A DNA stretch of 64,000 bases from Metaphire vulgaris (GCA_018105865.1 CM030859.1:7392168-7456167), one strand, 5' to 3'; counted from the stretch's first letter, positions 1-14,671 are shown. Notes: generated by a model not told the origin, from the sequence alone. A program made the numbers and translations.

Positions 1-46
1 AGGGACGCACACCGTCGGACAGAGGGACCGAGGAACGAACAGAGAG

Positions 47-180
47 GGACCGACAGAGATACAGACAGAGCGACAGAGGGACGGACAGTGGGACCGACAG
101 AGATACAGACAGAGCGACAGAGGGACGGACAGTGGGACCGACAGAGATACAGACAGAGCGGCAGAGGGACGGACAGGGGG
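47..180. repeat. 44-bp minisatellite
   Basis: Three tandem units of ACCGACAGAGATACAGACAG... with period 44, embedded in GACAGAGGGAC-rich sequence (1-225). Confidence 0.85.
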
Positions 181-813
181 ACCAACAGAGGAACGGACAG
201 AGGGGGACGAACGAATAGATAATGGATGGATGGAGGGGTTGGCAGATTAATGGATGAAGAGTTGAATATTTTTTAAACAGCAACTTGACTCCTCCATTTG
301 TAATACTCTATAACGGCTGTTTGCTGTTCCAACCGGCATTTGCTAATAGCACTGCTAGTGCTATAGCTGTTTACGCTTTGTCGATGCTCTTTGCACGACG
401 GCTCTTGCAGTTTCGACGGCTTCCAACTCTGCAGTTACCTTCGCGATCGAATCTAATTTATGATTATCAATACAGCATCCATCACAGTATGCTCTCAATG
501 AGAGGGACCTTCTAATGGCACATTGTCACTTGATGAAAAATGATGGAAAATGATCAATATGGATGAAAAGGTGCAAGCTAGACCCATAGACACATGTGTA
601 GGTCTATAGATTTTTCGATTACTTCTATCAATAATATTAATTAATTAAATGTGCGTTTTGAACGAAGTCCCTTTGTATCGTATTTATACTCGTGTATAAA
701 ATGTACAGCTGAAAGCAAAATCAAATCTCTAAAAGTCACTGAAATAGGCCGACCCTGACTCGCAGATGTAACCACCAGAAGCAATGTGAGTTCAACACAG
801 ACTCACTCAACAG

Positions 814-1023
814 CAGGGTTATTTATAGGGTTATTTATGGGATTATTTATAGGATTATCGATTTGGGGGTGTCGGTAAATTCTGGGAGTCCCCTGCTAAA
901 AAAAGTGTCTGACAAGCAAAAGGAGGTCATCCCATAGCTGAAATTGGGGGTGTTGGGGAGGGGTGTCGGTCTCAAATTGGGGGGGGTGGAGGTTGGGGTG
1001 TTAGGGGTGTAAAAATATCCCTG
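814..1023. mobile_element. MITE (CAGGGTTATTT family), copy 1
   Basis: Ends are CAGGGTTATTTATAGG and AAAAATATCCCTG, with a perfect 8-bp duplication CTCAACAG (806-813 and 1024-1031). It contains GACAAGCAAAAGGAGGTC. It is the inverted counterpart of 1222-1389. Confidence 0.8.
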
Positions 1024-1032
1024 CTCAACAGC

Positions 1033-1402
1033 CAGTGGCGACTCCAGGATTTGACAAGTTGGGGACCGTTGGGGTGCCATCTTCTAAGCATGGGGGCCAA
1101 CAGTTACTATTTTTCATAAACCTGGACTACCCAGTTTAGATGCTTAGAATGAATGTTTTGAAGTATGGGGGTCAGGCGTTAAATAGGGGCACGGGCCCCC
1201 TGGATCCTCCTGTGGAGCCGCGAGGGATATTTTTACACCCCTTCAATACCCCCAGTTTGAGACCGACACCCCCAAACACCCCCCAATCTCAGCTATGGAT
1301 GACCTTTTTGCTTGTCAGACTTTTTGGCAGGGGACCCCAGAATTTACCGACACCGTCTCCCCCCATCGATAATCCTAGAAATAACCCTGAGAGCCGCCTT
1401 TG
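1033..1402. mobile_element. MITE (CAGTGGCGACTCC family) with another MITE nested in it
   Basis: The left end CAGTGGCGACTCCAGGATTT and a right end near GAGCCGCCTTTG are inverted repeats. Flanks TCAACAGC and TCATCTGC agree at 6 of 8. The related copy 32535-32743 shares the TTCTAAGCAT and TGCTTAGAATGA internal blocks. The 1222-1389 element interrupts its right end. Confidence 0.6.
1222..1389. mobile_element. MITE (CAGGGTTATTT family), copy 2, inverted
   Basis: Reverse orientation of 814-1023: GAGGGATATTTTTACACC to AGAAATAACCCTG. Flanks GGAGCCGC and AGAGCCGC agree at 7 of 8. Together with copy 1 it makes an inverted repeat of about 170-200 bp arms around a 200-bp loop. Confidence 0.75.
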
Positions 1403-2249
1403 TCATCTGCTTCTAAGATATTTATTTGACAGCTGCGCTCCGACGAAGGTTTTGCGTTGTCGTGTGCTGATGAAAATAATAATAATAATGCTTCTCTTTT
1501 TTTAAAAACGTTCTCAAACTAGAGAGGCAGTTTGTTCCTCTTGTGGTCTGCAACTTCTGAATGATTCTTCGGCACTTTTGCGCATGATCAATTGATCATA
1601 TATAGGTATTATAGGTTCTATCCCTTAACCTCTCGGGACAAAGTAGAAGAGTCAACCTCAGCTTTTAAATGGCGCCAAATGAGGTGATGTATAAAGCGCT
1701 CAATCAACCTGTAACAATCGGTCGGTCATTCGAAAACTCACCAGACAATCAGCCTAGTCAATCAATCAATCAAGTTCCATAATGCCATTGCAGTAACGTC
1801 GTGCCGATGACTCGCCAAATCCAGGCCGAGTTAGAATCAGGGCTGGAAAATGTGGTTAAAAATCTAGTTTCCTAGATTTTTAAAAGAACACCTGAGAAAT
1901 TCCAAGCTAAGTTTTTCTGGGTTGTTTTTTTATGTTAAGTTGAAAAATGAAAAAGACGTTAAGACCTAAAATAATCTAAAAACCTAAAACCATTTTGAAA
2001 AACCCTTAAACCCCGAAAGCTTGTTTCGAAAAGCTAAATTTTTCCAGCATGGTAACTTACAACCAGGTAAAATATCACCAGCGTCAGTCTTCGATCAGCG
2101 GCTGAAACCATAGACGATGAACAGGCCTTTTCAAACCTATGCAATTTTATACGGGACTAAAGAATTGATAAAGTCTTCGTGAAAGAATGTGGAAGAATAA
2201 AGAAACATTTTACACGCAAAACATTCAGCAAGATACATACATGACGAGA

Positions 2250-2350
2250 TTTTAAGTGGCTTATGAGGCATTATACTGCCTTCTACTACTGCATAAAAGT
2301 CTGTCTGTCTGTCTACATAAAAGTCTGTCTGTCTGTCTGTCTACATAAAA

Positions 2351-2419
<69 letters not shown>

Positions 2420-2655
2420 CATAAAAGTCTGTCTGTCTGTCTACATAAAAGTCTGTCTGTCTGTCTGTCTACATAAAAGTCTGTCTGTCTGTCTACATAA
2501 AAGTCTGTCTGTCTGTCTGTCTACATAAAAGTCTGTCTGTCTGTCTTCTACTACTGCACTAAAGCCACTATAGGGACGCTAACGGGGCTTGAACCTCGCT
2601 CCGTCAGCCTACCGCTCCAGCGAGTAACCCACTCTGCTATCTTCCGCCCCAAAGA
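2250..2655 (-). mobile_element. tRNA-derived SINE, copy 1, with an internal CTGT minisatellite
   Basis: Reverse strand: box A-like TAGCAGAGTGGG (2628-2639) and box B GGTTCAAGCCCC (2584-2595) at tRNA spacing, followed by a body shared with 40795-40925. The body is expanded by ACATAAAAGTCTGTCTGT repeats (2297-2548). Box match and second copy are seen directly. Confidence 0.75.
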
Positions 2656-2851
2656 TAAGCGGATTATTAAAATCTATTATCGTATACGAGAAACATCAAA
2701 CCTCTGTAGCAACGTTTTGCAGTGCGATTATTTGTGGCGGCGAATTTCCACGGCAGAAGAAAGAGGGAACGAGAGATTTCTGGAATATATCGGATGTTGA
2801 TATAGGCATTATGATAGGGGCGCCCCTAAAAGTTCATTGATTGGTTGGGCG

Positions 2852-3689
2852 CAGTGGCGTCGCCAGGTTGTGAACTGAGGCGGGGTCTGTAGCAGGGTCT
2901 GAATTTTTTTGCCAGGGCCAGCCCGACTAGAGAAACCTTTGATCAATCACTTAATTACGCAATACACGTGCAATCGATTTCAATTAAATTTTTTGATTGC
3001 CTTAATACCTGTAGTCCTCAATTAATCATTAATTCTTCATGCCGAGCCATTTTCATGCCAAAAATTGGAAACGCCGTGAGTGAGATTAACGCTATCACTA
3101 GAATACAACAGTATTCTGTACAGTAGTGACTGCATGTATGAAATCGGCGTTGAAAATTAAAATAATTTTTCTAATTTTTGACGAATTGTCTTTGTCATTT
3201 TCTGTCGTTATACAGCTGTGTGTATGGTACAAATAGTTTTCTATTCGATGCCCGAAATATCCAATCGCTGTGAAAATACCACTCTTGCTTTCGGAGGTAC
3301 CAAAATGGCGACGTGGAAAACAGAATATACAGCGTCTGCAGACTGTGAGTATTCTAACGAGCGGTGTGTTTGTTCTGTGGGCCTTCCACTCAGTGGAAAA
3401 AGCGGGCGCTGTTTCCTTCGGCTGACAGTAGATGGATGGGATGATCTTGCTGATCGCAAGCAACGATAAGGCGAGTCCACGGCGCTGAATGAGTTAAATG
3501 GCCGAGAACGGTTGCAGACCTAAAGTCTTCCTATTAATTGACCTCGGGGACCTAGTGACGTATATCAACCGGGATCATTTTATAGCATAGTTGAGTCTAT
3601 TTTCACTGTTTGTCCGGCGGAGCTCAAGGCTGGGCCCGTGTCAGGGCCTGGGCAAAAATGCGTTGTCTATATACCTGGCGCCGCCACTG
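2852..3689. mobile_element. TIR element with CAGTGGCG ends
   Basis: The left end CAGTGGCGTCGCCAGG and right end CCTGGCGCCGCCACTG are near-perfect inverted repeats 838 bp apart. The flanks are TTGATTGGTTGG repeats, so the duplication cannot be judged. The interior has overlapping short open frames, none recognised. Confidence 0.65.
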
Positions 3690-5321
3690 GTTGATTGGTT
3701 GGTTGATTGGTTGATGGATTGGGGTTTATTGATTGTTGAGTTATGTGAGAGGCGTGCTATTATCACTGGCGTACCCAAGGTTCCGGAATAGTGCGCCACG
3801 GTTTCTACGGACAGACATTTCCAATCTCAGAGACTAAGAGTGTTTTTGGGGGGCGTAGTTAGCACCTTGGCCGAAAAAGATTGATGACAGCATTAGATTG
3901 GAATTCTGAGATTGGAGCACATTTTCAGACCAGAGATGGCATTGGGTCAATCAGAATGACCCATTATCCACGTGACTTACTGAACCCTTGACCCCCATGA
4001 CCTATGTGATCCATCAAGTATTGATGAATGATGATTACCCATTTGCTCCATGACCCATAGCCAATTAGCCATTCCTGTTTCAGAATACATGGCAGCATAT
4101 TGGCAATCTCCGAAACCCTAACCGATAAAATATTTTTACCGGTTTTGTGCGAATCTCGACCGGCCGAGACCAGAATGGGGGCGGTGCCGTCTTGTGGCCG
4201 CTCTAACTGTTAGCTGCTCCCCTAGCGGCTTCTTGGGCGGAGCACCAGCCGCTCAAAGTCAGGGCAACGGCGCTTTTTTCTTTGAGAACGCACGGTAACG
4301 GCGTTTCCACGCCTTTTTTGCCAGATTCGTTTTTATATATCGATATGCAATAATGCGTGTTTTACTTACAATCGGTTCTTTTTTCAGTGGGAACGCACGA
4401 CAACAGTGTAAAGTACAGTTTAAACAACGAGCTGCATTGTATGATAATGAAAATATACTATGTACTGTTAATCTACTAATAAGCCTAGACATATGGTATG
4501 CTTCTTACGACAAAAAAGATGAGAAATGAGTTCCCAAACATTTTCATAGAAAAAAGCATTGGTAACACTAAATTAAAATCTTTAAACTTTGGAGCAAATC
4601 TTCGTGCGATGCGACAGTTATAATAGGCAATCGCCATTTATCGCTATCAGATAAACTCCACAGAAGTTTTGTGCGTTAGACGGTGAGCGCTTCTTGTGGC
4701 TACATCGAAGACTCTAAAACTGTGATTTATTTCTGAGTTACCGACCGCTGTAATGCAAGTAGCTACGCCTACATCGATTCTTTCGACAATCACTCTACTC
4801 CCCCTAAAAATGTCCAATCTACAGTATTCTACGCAAATCCCATGCACGACTGATCCCAGCCGGAATAGGGGAGGGGCGCTCCGGAAGCTTTGTGCCCTTT
4901 GTGACTACGATAAAGGCTGTTAGTCTTTTTTTCTGCGAGTTTTGATAAGAGAGAGAGAGAGAGCGCGAAATGCTTGAAATTGACAGATTGTTGATAAAAT
5001 CGTCTTTGTTCGTCGTACGATAATAATAATAATTGAGTTTTTGAAAGAGCAAATGCCTGCTTCAGCTAACAGATACTGATTTATGGTTTCTGTCATTGTA
5101 GTTGCTATAAAAAGAAGCAATTTCTATCAAGAAGGTTGGAAAAGGGCCTGGCTCGTATTACTGTGGATACAATAGGAAAAGTTTCGATATTTCGTCCACA
5201 ACTGTAGGAGTAAAAACGGAAAGTGAAGGTTGGGGCGCAGAGGCAGTGATTTGGTAAATTTTAAGTCTAGCCTATGAATAGTAGCAAAGCAACCGAAATT
5301 GACTTGACTTTGAGTCTTGAT

Positions 5322-5374
<53 letters not shown>

Positions 5375-5530
5375 ATGATGATCGCTACACAATCAGCTGA
5401 GTGGGTTCTGTGAGCGTGTGATTGTGGGTTTGTGGTAATTCCAAGATGGATGATGATGATGATGATGACGGTGATGGTGGTGATGTGGTAATGATGATGA
5501 TGATGATGATGATGACGACGATGATGATGG
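5322..5530. repeat. GAT trinucleotide repeats
   Basis: (GAT)n at 5322-5376 and about 5448-5530, with GAC variants. Confidence 0.95.
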
Positions 5531-5662
5531 TAATAATAGCAATTATAATATAGGTCTAATATATTATTAATGTGGTTTATGAGTCATTAGCCTATGCGAA
5601 AACCAATATTAAGAGAGGAGTTAGGAAATACTGGATCAGCGGATATAAGACCAGGAACCAGT

Positions 5663-5817
5663 CAGTGTTGGAGTTGCCAGAGGGTCGGGGGTTGAACCCC
5701 TCCAGCTAACTTTGCAACCCTCCCAAAAATTGTATATCGAGTACATGCGGTTTCTGTCATTCATTGATTTTTAGTCCTCAACACCCCCTCAGCTCAAATT
5801 TCACAACTTCAACACTG
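5663..5817. mobile_element. MITE (CAGTGTTGGAGTTG family), copy 1
   Basis: TIRs CAGTGTTGGAGTTG and CAACTTCAACACTG; flanks GAACCAGT and GAATCAGT (7 of 8). It is inverted relative to the copies at 17997 and 23146, with a shared GGGGGTTGAACCCC internal block. Confidence 0.85.
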
Positions 5818-6339
5818 GAATCAGTCATAATGTTAATTCGTTGTTTGATCAGAAGCCTTCGAGCAATCAAATCAACATCAACGATTCCCTATATTCGTGT
5901 ATTCATATTTGACGTCTTTTGCATATACAGAGCAGTTTCTCTTTACGAGTTTACAGACTCTGAAGTAGATTGCGTTGACTCTAAAATTGAATCTGGGATA
6001 ACGAAAAAACTCACACGACTGTGTACCTTATCGCTTGAGGAAGTATATTTCATGTGCAGCTGTGCACACTCCTCCCCCACCCTCCAACCACTTTCAATAG
6101 GCCTACTGGCGGTCATCAATCGATGCAGACAGAAGATCGAGTGCCTCGTAGACAACGTTTCTCAATTATTATGAAACAGCGATCCCCGCCCGGACGGAAC
6201 CCGTCGAATGATCTCGACCGATAACCGTTCTCTATGCGCAATCTGTGTGTCTCTGTTACATTTTACAAGACAGTGGTCACCGATCTGCAGGAGAACGAAA
6301 TCCAATTGACGCCGGAATGTCTACGAAACGAAAGATATA

Positions 6340-7558
<1,219 letters not shown>

Positions 7559-8240
7559 GACTAGAGGTGTGCACGGAGCCTGACTTGACTGTTGCCCCCA
7601 TCCCTTCCAGTCTCCGCAAAGCTTTTCTCCATTACCACCCCGTCCCCATTGATTTAAAATCCATTCCCACCAATGTTCCCTCTTTTTTGTAGGCCGTGTG
7701 CGCATGAAATTTTGTGTATGCAAAATTTTACTTGGAATGACAACTTTTGTGCGCGCCCAGAATTTGACCGTAATCAACATTACAATGATTACATAGGCCT
7801 ATTTGCTAACAAGTTAATACGTCTCAGAAAACTCTTATCGTTCAGTGATCCACTTTGACAAATTTTCCACAAGTTTAGAATATAAACAAATGCATTGGCG
7901 TTAACTTGAATGAAAAAGTGGGGTGGGGGCGCAAACCCTATACTTTCCCCTTTCCTATGGTAGCCTCTCAAAAAGTGGGGCTCGAGTTTAGAGGTCAAAT
8001 ATAAGTTTACCACTAAGATTACACGTGCGTTTTAACAATTATAAGACATTCATTAGTTTAAAGACTTCAAGCATCACAAATCGAGCTTAACAAATTTGCA
8101 AAGGGGTTATGATTTTCATGCCTTTAGAGTTTCTCTTCGATCCTTACTATGCCTCAATTCGATCCAGATCGGTTACGCTTCCTCCAAGAAGATGACTCAT
8201 AATGCGCGCCATCATGTCTGTAGATGGCATTCCGCTAATT

Positions 8241-8997
8241 CAGTGCTTCCCAAAGTGGCTCAGTCTAGTGGGTCGCAGGGTAGCGCGAAATTAGATTCAA
8301 GTGTCATTTTTTAAACAATACCACAATGTCACTACCCTTGAAAGTTTCACGTAGGCTTAGGCATGCAATCCTCAATACACAGCTTAGTGATTTGTGTTTA
8401 ATGATTAGTGTTTAATGAAACTTTTAGGCAATTTTAGTCGACAATAAGTTTGCAGGGTCACGTCATGTAACAAAGCCGATGACGTGAGTCGCACAGTTCC
8501 AAAAAGTTTGGCAAATTCTGGCCTATAGTACTTTTAAAATTAATCTTATTTCACAATAACCCAAGGAAAGCGTATTCCGACCATTTTGCTCTGAACTCCA
8601 ATAACAATAGGAATCTCTCTGCTTGTGATACCCATTGCACCTAGCGGTTAAGCGATTTTGCCATACTCATAGGATTTTTAATACGCTTAAGAAAGGTATG
8701 TTCCTGGCAACATTTAAAAAAAGATAATTTTCAAGAAATTTGACTATACATTTCTCTTTTTTCATCTTATTTTTGCAACAATATGAATAATTCTGCCTAA
8801 TGTATTTGCCACATTTTTTATTCGAATCGAATCAGAGCTTTTGTTTTGCCATTTATTCAAAACTCAGAAGATTCTTTTCAACCAACGTTCGCCAGATGAC
8901 GTAATGCATTTTTTATATTCCATGCTATTATTAGGGTCTCGACACCTTACAAAACCGCTGAAGTGGACCGCAGTTCCAAAATGTTTGGGAAACCCTT
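8241..8997. mobile_element. hAT-like element nested in 7562-10411
   Basis: The left end CAGTGCTTCCCAAAGTGG and right end TGTTTGGGAAACCCTT are imperfect inverted repeats of the common hAT type. Flanks CGCTAATT and CTCTAATC agree at 6 of 8. An internal GTTCCAAAAAGTTTGGCAAA near 8495 repeats the right end, which suggests a partial duplication or a second insertion. No coding sequence recognised. Confidence 0.5.
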
Positions 8998-9750
8998 CTC
9001 TAATCGATTCCTTCTCTTGTTCTTCAACAAATTCATTAGGCTAAATTGCGGTTCACATTTTGCGTTGAATGTCAGACATGTTCCTCCTATATCCATTCGA
9101 TTTCCTAGATCTTGAAACTTTTCATACTCAAGCACAACCACGAACTCTTAAATGAAGTCGCTGCTCGTTTCCGTTTCAAACATAGGCCTAAACTTCTATT
9201 AGGGGCGCAAGTCTTCGATTTCTGATAGGCTACAATAGGGAATGGGGAAGGTGCAGGGCTCTTTTCCCAACTTTTACGTTTACGTCAATGATTTCAAATC
9301 TCTATTTTAAGACGTTTCTATCGCTGACTTTCTGTTCTTATAATTTTATCGATATTTGGAACCGCGTGCTTTGCACCGATCATCAAATAAAATACCTTTT
9401 GCCCATAGTCTAGACCAGGAGTTAGTAGGCCCCTAATTGTATGGAGCCGTTACAGGTTCACAACAAAGCGTGAACCTTTATCAGTAAGTACGTGTAGGCC
9501 CTATGACATGAAAGCATTGGGGAAAATTTTCAAGAATTTATGCGCTCAATTTTTTTCCTCTGTGCGCTTGCTTTGCGACCTCTGTGCGCGCACACACGCG
9601 CACAGCTTAGAGGGAGCATTGATTCCCACCCCACCCCCTCATCTCCTTCCCCATCTCCGTCCCCGTCTCCGCATTTCGGTGCCCATCCCTGTCCCCGTTC
9701 CCGCATTTTGATGTCCATCCCCGTTCCCGTCCCCCGATGCAGCTGAAACG

Positions 9751-9943
9751 CAGTGTTTATTCTATCCCCCTTGACATTGGGGGAATTTTTAAATGTTTGG
9801 GGGGACAAGGTTTGAGTTCCCACACGTTGGGGGGGGAGGGAATTTCCATTCCCCTAGCCAACATCTCAAAAAATTTGGGGAAGGGGGAATTTCAAACTTG
9901 GGGGGGGGGCATTCCCCCCTAAGAAGGCCTAGAATAAACACTG
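9751..9943. mobile_element. hAT-type MITE (CAGTGTTTA family), copy 1
   Basis: TIRs are CAGTGTTTATTCTA and TAGAATAAACACTG. The flanks GCTGAAACG at 9742-9750 and 9944-9952 are identical (8-bp duplication plus one base). The interior is made of G runs. Same family as 46751-46941. Confidence 0.85.
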
Positions 9944-10411
9944 GCTGAAACGGCTCTGATAACTGATTCTTACCTGTTGTGCTTATCAAGTAGGCCTACG
10001 CTCAAGTTCTCAAATGGCTTTCTAGTCTCTACTCAGTCTACTACATTTCAGGTCTTAGTTCAACTCACAGCCCTTATTGTTTACCAACTGCATACTAACA
10101 ACGTAAGCCAAGTGATCCAATAATTCAATCTTTACCTGACCTAAGAGTTCAATTGCATGACCTTTGAATCTAATGAACGGATGAGCATTGATCTACGAGA
10201 TTAATTGTCCCAATTTCCGCGGTATTTACGGCATTTTTCATACAGCATCCGCGGTACTACCGTCAGCTCTGTTCCCGTTACCGCGGTACTGCCGCCATAT
10301 TTTTACCGTCCCCATTAAAATACCGGTAAAATCACAGGTTTTGACCCCGTTACCGGTAAACCATGGAACACCATGGTTTCACCGAAGTAGCCATTACCGT
10401 GCACTCCTCTA

Positions 10412-11363
<952 letters not shown>

Positions 11364-11639
11364 GGTAGGATGGGAGATCGATCTGCCGTGAATAAACATG
11401 GAGTAGGTGATCGCAAGAGAATCTGGTTCTAAATATGCAAACGGTGATTTTCTCCGAAACCTGAGAGTTGGTCATTATGTTGGGAAGTTCTCTTAGCGTT
11501 AAGGGGTGGAGGGGTGAAACTCCTCACGACAAAAGTGATTACGAGTGATTGTCCGTCTGTCTGCCTCCCTGCCAACCTACCTTCTTGTCTGCCACTCTGC
11601 CTTCCTCTCTGCCTCCCTGCTTGTCTGACCGACTGACTG

Positions 11640-11753
11640 ACTGAACGAACGAATGAATTATTAACGAACGAACGAACGAACGAACGAACGAATGAATGAA
11701 TGAATGAATGAATGAATGAATGAATGAATGAATGAATGAATGAATGAATGAAT
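11640..11753. repeat. GAAC/GAAT tetranucleotide array
   Basis: (GAAC)n changing to (GAAT)n. Confidence 0.95.
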
Positions 11754-11759
11754 GCAGTG

Positions 11760-12220
11760 TCGCTGACCTGTGCATAGCGTTCGAGTAGCGACGGTTTCCT
11801 TCAGCAGCCAGCTATTATAAAATCGATGGCGGATTCTTGGGTCGCCATAGGTGGCTGTCCTGTGGTGCGTTAGGTAACTTGGTCGGAAGATGCGATCATC
11901 TGGAGTATGATGTCAGCGTCTCTCGGCGCCTCGATTGCCCGTCAGTTCCTTAGCGCCGCTGAGCGGCTGCATCGAGCATCATCGCCTGCTGCTGCTGCTG
12001 ATGCGGAGGCGCTTATGTTGATGTCCTCCAGAGGCAAAGCGCATGCGCGGAATCTCCTTTGTCGAATATGTCGAAAGCGTCTCCTTCCTTCCTTCCTTCC
12101 TTCCTCCCGCCCCTTCCCGCGGGGCACGCCTCGTTGGTCAAACGAATGGCGTGCACGAGAAATGACACGACGACGACGACGACGACGGCTTAATTTATTA
12201 CGACAACAACTAGGGCGATA
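11760..12220. other. CpG-rich segment with NRF1-like palindrome
   Basis: CpG density is higher than in the surroundings, and AGCGCATGCGCGG (12038-12050) is one base off the NRF1 consensus. A 104-codon open frame (11907-12221) overlaps CTG, CTTC and ACG repeats and has no recognised homology. It could be a promoter of an unseen gene, or simple repeat. Unresolved. Confidence 0.25.
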
Positions 12221-12221
12221 A

Positions 12222-12420
12222 TAATGATGATGATGACGACGACGACCACGACCACGATGAAGGCGATGATAACTACGACGACGATGGTGTTGAAGATTAT
12301 GCCGTTGATGATAATTACTGCGAGGATGATGATGATGATGATGACGATGACGATGATGATGACGATGATGATACAGTTGATAACATCTACAAAGACGAAG
12401 GTTATGACAACGACTGAATG
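12222..12420. repeat. Imperfect GAT/GAC trinucleotide tract
   Basis: Runs of GAT, GAC and ACG make methionine/threonine-rich false frames. Confidence 0.85.
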
Positions 12421-12769
12421 GAGAAGTGAAAATTAGTGTTAGAGCGAAGAGGGTGGGTGGGAGGGAGGAGGATTGATTTCAGATGAAACCCCGGTTCCCT
12501 CGTCATTCGGTCTTCTGCCCGCTTCTCTCCTTCCCTCCTTCCCTCCTTGTTTTCCCTGAGGTTGTCTGTCTCTCTTTGGATAAATCCCTCTTCGTCTGAC
12601 TCTTTGTCTTTCCGCTTGTTTGTTTACTTGGAGGTAAACTCGAATGAGAAATGTTAGCGTTGACTGTGAGAGCATCGAATGCACCGGAGTCGAATGCGTA
12701 TACAGTTTCGATGAAAACAGCAGAAAGAGAAAGCGGCGAACAGGTGTGCTAGGAACCGTCGTCGTATAC

Positions 12770-12804
<35 letters not shown>

Positions 12805-12984
12805 CGGATTTCATTTGGAACCACGAGGCAAACAATAATGTCATTTGGTGACCAACCAGTCGCATCGAATTGCGAGAGAGAAACCAACCATTTTATTTGT
12901 TTGTAGATCCATCTGGGAGGAAGAGGAGGAGGAGTTTGAGGAGGAGGTGATGGTGCATTTGGGGAGTGGGGTGGGGGTGACCTC

Positions 12985-13229
12985 CAGGGGCGTAGCCAGG
13001 AATTTGATTTGGGGTATAATTTTTGGAGGGGTATATATAGATTGTTATATGTATATATTATATATAAAATATTTTATGTATATTATATATTATGTAAATT
13101 ATATTATGTATGTTATATATGTATATACTGCATATATGTTATATAATATATACATGTATATACACTGTATATATATATACTGATTTTGGGGGTGTTTATA
13201 CCGATATACACCCCGTCGTTACGCCCCTA
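12985..13229. mobile_element. MITE with CAGGGGCGTAGCC ends and an AT-rich core
   Basis: TIRs CAGGGGCGTAGCCAG and GTCGTTACGCCCCTA, with a perfect 8-bp duplication GTGACCTC (12977-12984 and 13230-13237). The core is imperfect TATATA repeat that could fold back. Confidence 0.85.
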
Positions 13230-13850
13230 GTGACCTCTCCAGTTGAGTAGATCGCTTTTGATTTCATTATCATTTCACAGCAGATTTTTGAATCCAGTCG
13301 AAGAGGAAACGTTTATAATTTTGTCGTTCGTTTGAGCGCCGCGGCGCCTTTCATTGTTCAGTGTCTAAAGAGGTCCTTTGTCGAGTGAGGATGTCGTTTG
13401 AACCAGACGCCGAAAGTGTTCGGCAAAGCGTTCGAATATTTGCGACTGGATATTTGCTGGAGTAGCGATTGATACGGAGATTCTTAAACAACTGTAGTGC
13501 AAGCTTCAGTAGGCAGTAGTCACTCAGCAGCTGCTTTGTCGGCGAATTGCGCAAAGCAAAGCTGCTATAAGTCGGGATTTATACTTGGATTTGTAGGCCT
13601 TATCGCAAGTTATACATCCGAACAATGAAGGTCTTTGGTTTTGCCTGAGCTAAGCACGATTAATGTTACCAAACAGCATCAGATGAACAACTTTTAGTCA
13701 TTGTTTTCGTACTGAAACACGCCAAAAACAATGATAAGCCTAATAATAATTTTTCACTTTTATAGCGCCAGTCTTAAATACTCAATGTCATCGAACAACG
13801 GTACACTAAATCCATTCGTAAAATGTCGGGACATTCCAGACAGAGGCGTC

Positions 13851-14131
13851 CAGGCTTCTATCCCTATTTAAGGTGGGCGCAGCTGCGCCCGAAAAAAATG
13901 GGGGGGGGGATATTTTGCTACTAATCTGAACTGGACCGAGACTGATATTGATTCAAAATAACACTGACCGTGAAGTAATCAATGATAGCTATGCCTAACA
14001 CAAAGGATAAAAAGCTGAATATATACTAAGTCTACAAGGGAGCAAATTAACAGGGGGAATTTGTAATTTGGGGGATTTGTAATTTTTTGGACGGGATTGA
14101 GCCCGGCTGCAAGGGGGGATAGAAGCCGCTG
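13851..14131. mobile_element. MITE with CAGGCTTCTATCCC ends
   Basis: Left end CAGGCTTCTATCCC, right end GGGGATAGAAGCCGCTG; perfect 8-bp duplication GAGGCGTC (13843-13850 and 14132-14139). Confidence 0.85.
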
Positions 14132-14416
14132 GAGGCGTCACGTGACCATGAGGCGTTGTTACATGTTGTTTATGTTGTTACATGTTCACAGCAGATTTTT
14201 GAATCCAGTCGTTTATATTTGTTGTCCGTTCGCTTACATGTTTACGTTGTTACATGTTGTTACATGATCTACACTAACATCAAAGAGATGAAAGGGCAAA
14301 ACAAAACAAATCACAAGATCAATGTTCATCTAGGCATGTTTGTAAGTCGCTGATGCAATAGCGGCTCCACAGTGGGGCCCCGGTGGCGTGCCCCTTATTG
14401 AACGCCTGACCCCCGG

Positions 14417-14633
14417 CAGTGGCGTAGCGTGCACTCTTGCCTCCTATGGCTCCTGGCAAATCCGCCGCCCCAAATTCACTCTTATTACACCTGACAAACA
14501 AAAAAGGTCGTCGCCGCTTATTTGCTGCCTCTTCTAAACTTTGCCGCCTTCGCCAAAACCTTCCCCGACAAGCAAAAAAGGTCGCTTCCAAAATGTGCCG
14601 CCCCCATAGTAACCATTGGGACGCTACGCATCT
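14417..14633. mobile_element. MITE nested in 14356-14892
   Basis: Ends CAGTGGCGTAGCGTGC and GGACGCTACGCATCTG. The interior has two copies of the GACAAGCAAAAAAGGTCG block shared by many small elements in this window. The flanking duplication is not clear. Confidence 0.6.
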
Positions 14634-14671
14634 GGCCCCACGGTAGCCCTCTGTTGGGACTATATACTTAC

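Larger units (their letters stand above)
7562..10411. mobile_element. 2.85-kb hAT-type element inserted in a GATA array
   Basis: The left end TAGAGGTGTGCACGG and the reverse complement of the right end TAGAGGAGTGCACGG match at 14 of 15 bases. Both sides carry the 8-bp duplication ATAGAGAC (7554-7561 and 10412-10419), which is itself GATA-array sequence. The interior has no readable transposase. It holds at least two nested TIR elements (8241-8997 and 9751-9943) and C-rich GTCCCC/CCGT motifs near both ends. Confidence 0.88.

Noticed and set aside
1..225. CRISPR-like spaced repeat
   Set aside because: The 44-bp units are contiguous with no unique spacers, in an animal genome.
3098..3480. Overlapping 79-121 codon frames on both strands
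   Set aside because: They lie inside the TIR element 2852-3689, have no recognised domain and no splice or codon support.
3936..4076. Possible MITE with CAGAGATGG and CCATTCCTG ends
   Set aside because: Ends match at only 7 of 9 and no flanking duplication was found; the TGACCCAT-rich interior may simply be low complexity.
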